Of a stretch of DNA of 64,000 bases, positions 57,250 through 64,000 are shown one piece after another; position 1 is the stretch's first letter, and each line of letters starts with the position of its first letter. The notes under the pieces are model-generated. The model saw only the letters and a list, made by a program, of their open reading frames with translations. It did no database searches and had not been told where the DNA came from. The DNA is from Phoenix dactylifera (lineage: Eukaryota; Streptophyta; Magnoliopsida; Arecales; Arecaceae), in NCBI RefSeq assembly GCF_009389715.1, contig NC_052394.1:22632899-22696898 (forward strand), given 5' to 3'. Made by a program: the position numbers and the translations under genes.

Positions 57250-57653
57250 TTAAGTTCACGAAAAAAAAATCACACTAAAATATTTTTCTAAAAAATATTT
57301 TTTATGAAAATGATGCCTGAGAAAATAATTTTAGTATATTTGGTTGATCACAAAAAAGTGGTATATCCTAAAATGGCTTATGTTTGGTTGAGTATCTACT
57401 TTCATAGAAAGTTATATGAAATACTTATTATACTCTTAATAAAGGAACATAACTTACCTCATTAATTTTGATGGCTTAATAGTATTTTTAGAAAAAAAAG
57501 AGGAAGACTCCAATTTCCAATAGATAAAAAAGTAGTTTTTTCATATCCCCATGCTACTTTCTTATCTTCCTCCTTTCAAAATTTCAACCAAACAAAAGAT
57601 ATTTTTTTATTTTTTATTGATCATACTTTTTTTTTTTTGAACCAAATGAGTCC
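57250..57653. mobile_element. Tourist-like MITE relic
   Basis: Shares ATGATGCCTGAGAAAATAAT, TTTGGTTGA and TTCAACCAAACAAAAGATAT with the 55.46-kb element and ends GAACCAAATGAGT. The left end is eroded and target duplications are uncertain. Confidence 0.65.
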
Positions 57654-59975
57654 GGTCGGAGGTTAAAATGCATGCTTTAGCCAATAGTAAATTTGCATGG
57701 AGCCCTTTGAGTCGTGGTCCTGGACCCTAAACATGCAGGACCCACCTCTGTGCGTGGGGAAAGAAAACAGCATGGCCCACAAACTTCAGCTTTCTCACCA
57801 TTGGATTATATGAAATGATTGAAGAAAATAATGTACAGATCATTCTAATAATGTTTCAATGGTTTTAACTGAATTGAAAGTATGTTTGGTTGGTAAAAGC
57901 TGGACTTTGATATGGAAATGAAAATGAGCGACTCCCATTCAACCCATTTGGTTGGCAGAAGTTTCATTTCAAGAGAAAATGAAAATATCCTAATTTCTTA
58001 AAATTCAATTCCTACGCTTTCCTACGGATCAGACTTGTGGTTGCCTCTACCAATCTAATCTTAATTAACTTTTTGGTGGTAAATTTAGCCACACTGAGGG
58101 TTTTATTTTTTTTTTATTTTTTTTTTTATTTTTTGAAGCATCTTCTGCAGGGGGAGGAGGCAAAGTGCAGCAACCCACAATACCCATTACCAAGGTTTAT
58201 GGGGTGGAGGGCGGTACGCCGGCAACACTTTTTTTTGTCTCCGATGCGCTAACACTTTGAATGGAATCCCGGAAAAAGAGAAGTCCGCTGCAAAAGCTGT
58301 AGCTCTACTGCAGAAAAATTGAAAAAAAAATGAAGCTACGAACTAAAAGAAGTTTTTACTAAGTATTGTTTGCATTTTCTGATACCCAGATAATTAACAA
58401 CAAGCACTCTTTTTTGTTTATAATTTGCAGCTGCGGACAAAATTCATGTGGATTGGTTTGAGTTTGAGCATGGTCTATAAGTTTACCACAGCCGGCAACT
58501 CCATATGAGTTAATAAATATTTTTTTTTTTAAGTGGCTCTGTTTCAGATTATTATATTGATTTTGAAAGCAGTTTTATGACAGAATCGATTTACAGCCAT
58601 GCTTTTAGTGATTTAATCGAATATAATTATTGGTTAGTTGAGATTATGGTTGCTCATCCACATTAGTTGCTTAATTTTAAGAACCAGCCAACAAGCAATT
58701 ATTCTGATGGATGCACTGTATATATTGCCCTGTATTCGTTAAGCCTATGACGAAGAAAATTGGACAAAAAATTTACTTTATTTCATATTTATAAATCTAC
58801 TATTTAAATAATTTATTCAACATTAAGATGAGTTATGAAAACAAAGTATAGGAAGTTTAAGGTACACTAGGTCTGTTCTTATAATTATAAAAATAAAATA
58901 CTTTTTTTCTTTTTGGAAAATAGGCAAAGACCAATCACCAAAAATTGAGCCAAACTGCTAGTGTAGGCTTGTCACGGAAACTCTGCTTGTAAATATTCAT
59001 TAATGTCGCTTTGCTAATTAGCTTTTCTGGAGCCATTATATGAATTCATTACTTTATTTATATAACTTTTTTGTTATTATAAAATTTTGTGACTTGAGAT
59101 GTAAGTTTTATTTAAAATAAGTGTGCTGTTATACTTGGAACTGACATCTGCCTAGCTTTGAAAAAAAAATCAATGGCAAAGAGCTCATGACTTGAGACCC
59201 ATGTAAATTTTTAAACTATCAATTTCTACTTTCTGTTCTTATATCCTTTCTTTCACCTTTTTGCTTTGCGATATGCTTTAACTTTTTGCTTTGCAACCAC
59301 ATCATAGAAGCAAATATCTAAACTCGCAATTGTATGACTTTATACATTGCGTTCTTCCCGCATATTGTCTCAAGATGGTTGGATACCGGTGGATTTGATA
59401 GTCAGGTTGGATTAGTCCCTCTTAATCTCACAAAAAATAAAAAAAATGCTACTATATTTAATATACAAAATAAAACTTTGTTGGAAATTATTATTATTAT
59501 ATATATAGATATATGTAAGGATATATATATGTGTCAAATATGATGGGATTTTTAAAGCAAATCTAAGATAAATAACACAAAGTTTTTTGCCTCATGAGAT
59601 CTTTGGCATTGCCGTACACTGCAGTTTCTTTTGGATGTGTGTGTGTGTATATATATATATATATAATTTAATAGTAAGATAAATAAAGTAAAGTTTTTTT
59701 GCCACTGGAGATCTTTGGTGTTGCTTCATTTTTTTTTTTTTTTGGCGTGTTGGGGGAGGTAACCTCACCATCAACTCGTCATCAGATCTCCTAATCATGA
59801 ACAAAAACAAAAACCTTTCAATCCAAACCCACCCCCCCACCCCCCCCACTTGCCTTTTAAACCGTCCTCGCTCTCGCCACGGTCCGACCCCGCTCCTCCT
59901 CTGCCGGTAGCGCACAATAAGAAGGCTACGGCGCGCCATTCCGGCGGCGGAGGAGGCGAAGCTGGGGCGGCGGAG
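57654..59975. other. Intergenic and promoter of the XB3-like gene
   Basis: No other gene seen. T-rich runs (58.1 and 58.5 kb) and a (GT)n/(AT)n microsatellite at 59635-59665, then the GC-rich 5' leader of the XB3-like gene from about 59.83 kb. No clear TATA box for that gene. Confidence 0.5.
59635..59665. repeat. (GT)n(AT)n compound microsatellite
   Basis: GT run passing directly into an AT run, about 30 bp. Confidence 0.88.
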
Positions 59976-62900
59976 ATGGGCCAGGCCCCGAGCTGCGGCC
60001 GCTCGAGCTACGACCACGACTTCCTCAAGGCCGTGGAGGCCGGGGACTTGGCAATTGTGGAGTCTTCGCTGAGGATGGATCCCGACATCCTCCACAAGAC
60101 CACCCTCTACGATCGCCTCTCCCCCATCCATATAGCTGCGGCCAATGGGCGACTCGAGGTCGGCTCCTTGCCTCCTCCCTCGAGGGAATCCTCGTTTTTT
60201 GCTCTTTTTTTTGGGTTTTTCCGTCGATTTTCTGGTTTTTTGATGATAAAGTTCTGTTCTTTTTTTTTTCTATGATTGTATTCGTTTGCAGGTCCTTTCT
60301 AGGATTCTGGATCTATCTGTTCATCCTGACCTCCTTAACCGGCATAAACAAGTAAGGAAATTGCAAAAGGATGTCTTTTTGCGGTTTTTTCTTTTTATTG
60401 GTTCCACTGGCATTGTTAGTGTGAAAGTTCTGAACTTTGTTTGGATTCTTTTGGTGAAAGACTCCTTTGATGCTGGCTGCTATGCATGGGAAGATCGCCT
60501 GCTTGCAAAAACTCCTCCAAGCTGGCGCAAATGTATGCCAAGTTCATTCCTTTTTCACCTTTTCCCTATTTCTCTCGATCTCTATCATGTTCTTGGGCTA
60601 ATTTGGAAATGCTCGGTTAGATTCTGATGTTTGATTCGTTGCACGGAAGAACTTGCTTGCATTATGCTGCATATTATGGCCATTTGGATTGTTTGCAAGC
60701 GATTCTGGCAGCTGCTCGGTCCACTCCGGTAGCTGACTCATGGTGGGTTCTATGAAATCCGATTACCATTTGGTGGTTTCCGATCCATCAAGATATTGGG
60801 ACATGAGGATTTGTTTCTGGAATATTTTTTCTCTCAATTTGATATTGCCGCTGTGCTGCAGGGGATTTGCCCGTTTTGTGAATGTTAGAGATGGCAAGGG
60901 GGCAACATCATTACATCTTGCAGCAGGGCAAGGGTGGCCTGACTGTCTCCACATTTTATTGGGCAATGGGGCTTTAGTCAGTGCATCAACTGGTGGATAC
61001 AGGTGAGATCGGATCCGTATCTCTTGTTTGCTTAACCATGGATAAAGTTTCTTTTGCTGTGAGACTAATAGAATCCTGATTGCAGCTACCAAGGGAGCAC
61101 CCCTCTTCACTTGGCAGCTCGTGGGGGATATCTGGATTGTGTTCGGGAATTGCTTGCATGGGGAGCTGATAGAAAACAAAGAGACTCACCTGGGTAAGCA
61201 TTTATGGTTGGCATTATAACATTTAGCCCATCAAAATGGAATCATTTTCTGTAACTTGGTATGGCAGTTTTAGGCATTGAAATCCACATCATGCGATCCT
61301 GAGTTCTAACCTTGGCATTTCTAATTGTCTCTTATTTCCAAGATCTCAGTTTTGCAGATGAGTTTCGATAACAGCTTGCGATCTTCCTTTCAATTTTCTA
61401 TCTGGCTAAGTTTCATCTCTGATCGATCCATGTCAGCAATTTCTTTCACTGCCTTGTGCTTCTGAACCATGTTTAGTTGTGTGATGCTACTTTACATCTG
61501 TTTTGTCTGTGAAGGATGAATTCCATGGAAGAAGTCAGTCATATTGCTCATATATGATTATATATAGGAAAAGCCCAGCACATTTTTCTCCAGTATTCTT
61601 ATTTGTTTGTCATGTCATTTTAGTCTATTAACTCTGCTACCCAATTCCTATGGTAAATTTCTTGTCAACCAGTCAACTCATTTGCAGTTGAAGTGCTTAT
61701 TCTAGATACAGATTAAGAATCTCTTCAGTATAAATATGATCTAAACGTTGATATCTGCAGGAGGATACCATATATCGTTGCTTTAAACAGAAAGCATGGG
61801 GCTTGTGCGGCTCTACTAAACCCATCGTCAGCAGAGCCCCTGGTTTGGCCTTCACCACTGAAGTTTATAAGTGAACTCAAACCAGATGTAAAGGCACTAT
61901 TAGAGGCAGCTCTCATGGATGCTAACGGGGAAAGGGAGGAGAACATATTGAAAGGGACCTCATATTCATTGCCATCCCCTGTCCATTCAGAAGGCGAGAT
62001 TGATAACGATAATGCCTCTGAGGTAGTCCGTTCCTCTTGCTTTTATTTTTGTTTTTGAATAAAACAATAACCAGAACAAGTATAATTTTATAGTGGTGCT
62101 ACAGCAATGCGAGGATCGGAAGTTGGCAGGATGTGGGTGGTCATTTGTGATATCTGAAATTGTGTGGAATTGTCTTTAAAAAATTTCCTTTGTTAAGCTG
62201 AATAGGCAATGCAGTTTCTCACGACTATCGAACTTTCATCTTGAGCTTTCAGGGAAACAGTTATAGTGACAAAAATTAGTATCCTCATGCTTAGATTCTG
62301 TTGTTAGACTTAGATCCCTATCTATCCAATTGCTTTTCAAGTTGGACAAGATATGCTCATTATTATGCTTTTAACCAAAATTTGTTAGAATGCTTTAATA
62401 ACCTCGTTAGTGCTTTTCTCAATGCAAACCTTTCCATATTAGCTTGTTCGGTACATGACTCATTTGGCTATCCTAAGTATGCCGGTAAAACATTTAGTCC
62501 TTAGTATGAAGCATGATACTGATGGACGGATGGCTAATTCATGGTATGATAGTAAAATTATTTAATTTTGTTAAGCAGCGGCATACCACATCCTGGTTGC
62601 TTCCCATTAATGTTCTTCGGTTTTGTCCAATGCCATGGCCTGGATAGTGATTAGAAGTTGAGAATGCAAACTGATATGACTCCTAGAAGAAATTTTGTTT
62701 TTCGCAAGTTTGTTCATTGCTCTCCTGGTCATGATAAGGAGACAAATTAAAAGGGATTCGTGAGGAGTGCGTCTGAGTTGATTAATTGGGACAATGTATC
62801 TTGCAGGCTAGTGACATGGAGCTTTGCTGCATCTGCTTCGACCAAATCTGCGCCATCGAGGTCCAAGACTGCAGGCACCGGATGTGTGCCCATTGTACAT

Positions 62901-63181
62901 TAGCTCTTTGCTGCCACAGCAAACCCAATCCTGCAACCTTGTGTTCACCTGCTCCCCTCTGCCCCTTCTGCCGCAGCAGCATAGCCCAATTGGAGGTTGC
63001 GACAACCAGGGCAAGGGAGGAGGGGGACAAGGACAGTGTCTCAAAGCCATGCAAGTCAAGGAAGTCTCAGAACTCGAGCAGCGAAGGAAGCAGCAGCTTC
63101 AAAGGCTTGTCTTCAGCTATGGGCTCGCTTGGAAAGATGGGCAACCATGGGTTAGGAAGGATAGCTGATGTTGTGATATGA
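59976..63181 (+). CDS. Ankyrin-repeat RING E3 ubiquitin ligase, XB3/XBAT31 type
   Basis: Eight exons: 59976-60158, 60292-60351, 60461-60532, 60621-60742, 60862-61002, 61086-61193, 61761-62022 and 62807-63181; all GT-AG; 440 residues (rice XB3 about 450). The start MGQAPSCG is a likely N-myristoylation site with a nearby Cys, suggesting membrane attachment. Ankyrin repeats span about 11-250 (LYDRLSPIHIAAANGRLEVL, RHKQTPLMLAAMHGKIACLQ, GRTCLHYAAYYGHLDCLQAI, STPLHLAARGGYLDCVRELL). Family blocks follow (LLNPSSAEPLVWPSPLKFIS), then a C3HC4-type RING at about 322-372 (ELCCICFDQICAIEVQDC through CPFC) and a Ser-rich tail with SSSFKGLSSAMGSLGKMG. Rice XB3 binds the XA21 immune receptor; XBAT31 and relatives act in cell death and development. 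The loop usually reading DCGHQMC is DCRHRMC here; the His ligand is kept. Role assigned by family; XBAT31 and XB3 are hard to separate. Confidence 0.95.
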
Positions 63182-64000
63182 TGGAGAAGCCTTAGAGGCC
63201 TTTGGCACTCATCAAGTAGATTATCAATGCCAAGGGATCGCCCTATCAAATTATAGAGGATTTCATTCCTTGTTTATACTTTGGCATTATTATATGCGCA
63301 AGAGGGGAAATCAAATAAGCAGTCTTCTTGCAGCTTTCGAGGTCGGTATTGTATGTTGCTGTGAAGCTCAAGGCCTAGTTCTTTTTGTGTAGAAATATAT
63401 ACGTCCCCGGAATAAAATTGTGATGTATAATATGCAAGGAAGGCTGCCCCTTCATGCGGGGACTCATAGTCTTCTGTGTAAGCTTTAGCTATTTTGTTTG
63501 AACCATCTAAAGAGAGTGAAAGGGTGTGCCATTTCATGATTCGAAGTGCACAAAGGACTTGTTGGATTTTGTTTCTCATGTGGCTTCCTAAATAATTGAG
63601 CACGGCGATGGGCTCCATCTCTGAGAAGTCCTTTTAATGCTTGCATGGCCCTTGTCTCATCTGGGTGACCTGGTCCAGGAATTTCAGATATCCCTTGTAG
63701 ATTGTTTGTCGGAACGTAGGCAAACAAGTGAAGAGGAGAATAATATCTCAGCTTTTTTTTACTACTACTTACTAAATTTTTTCTGCCAGCTGCTCTATTA
63801 GTTCCTCATCAGAAATTTTCTGACTTTGTCCTTCCGAGCTAATCTCTTTTATTAAAAAAAATCAAAGAAGTTTGAAAAATAAAAAAAAAGTAAAAATTTT
63901 TTTAAAAGGCGTCTTAATGTAATTGGCTCTGTCCAACGTACCATTCACCTACCAAGTAACCCATCCTTGTCCCACCTAAGTATTATCTTCTTGTGTGATC
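63182..64000. other. 3' UTR and flank of the XB3-like gene
   Basis: The 3' UTR holds an AATAAA signal at 63411-63416. Beyond about 63.45 kb no further gene is recognised; A/T homopolymers occur near 63.85-63.9 kb. Confidence 0.6.
63411..63416 (+). terminator. Polyadenylation signal of the XB3-like gene
   Basis: AATAAA 230 nt after the stop codon, followed by GT- and T-rich sequence. Confidence 0.5.

Noticed and set aside
1-64000. A bacterial-type system such as CRISPR, a defence island or an operon
   Set aside because: Introns, plant gene families, microsatellites and plant transposons show that this is nuclear plant DNA; no such arrays or clusters are present.

Overview
The window is nuclear DNA of a flowering plant, most likely a non-grass monocot. 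A palm is my best guess, but that rests on the feel of the repeats and proteins, not on a search. Genes are sparse, have GT-AG introns, and sit in AT-rich intergenic DNA full of transposon relics, MITEs and microsatellites. I see no operons, CRISPR arrays, rRNA or convincing tRNA genes.

Layout. Positions 1-12,300: no gene I can support; a pair of direct repeats (2.25/2.45 kb), an AT-rich block (5.88-6.3 kb), a probable decayed LTR-type relic starting near 6.49 kb and an old ~110-bp tandem array (9.6-10.05 kb). 12,333-13,556 (+): a two-exon DOF transcription factor of the DOF2.4/DOF5.1 (PEAR) type. 16,966-17,010: a perfect 21-bp hairpin. 17,179-17,898: a 5'-truncated LINE with a perfect 16-bp target-site duplication. 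18.46-18.69 kb: a Copia-type LTR. 21,054-24,853 (-): a four-exon U-box/ARM E3 ubiquitin ligase of the SPL11/PUB12/PUB13 type. 25-33 kb: gene-free, with further minus-oriented LINE 3' ends.

33.1-38.6 kb holds a tandem duplication of a DC1-domain (Cys/His-rich C1) gene, each copy with its own leader intron. The duplicated block runs into a small neighbouring gene on the minus strand (38,436-38,737). That gene encodes a 63-residue membrane protein which I read as a plant relative of UQCC6/BRAWNIN, a mitochondrial complex III assembly factor. It is transcribed divergently from an intronless KIN17 gene (39,156-40,412), with 418 bp between the two start codons. A broken second copy of KIN17 lies 4.4 kb downstream (about 44,847-45,480), split by a 247-bp hAT-type MITE with an 8-bp target duplication.

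40.4-49.5 kb: MITEs (a 523-bp foldback element, a Tourist-like element, a hAT-like element) and SSRs. 49,517-53,579 (-): ribosomal protein eL36 in three coding exons plus a leader intron, with telo-box and site II promoter motifs. 54-60 kb: gene-free, with two more Tourist-like MITEs and a foldback relative. 59,976-63,181 (+): an eight-exon ankyrin-RING E3 ligase of the XB3/XBAT31 type.

The genes do not form a pathway. Two of them (SPL11/PUB13-like and XB3-like) belong to E3 ligase families known from plant immunity and cell-death control, but they are 35 kb apart and their co-occurrence is probably chance. Coding exons were joined by hand from reading frame, splice dinucleotides and remembered family sequences; no alignment was run.
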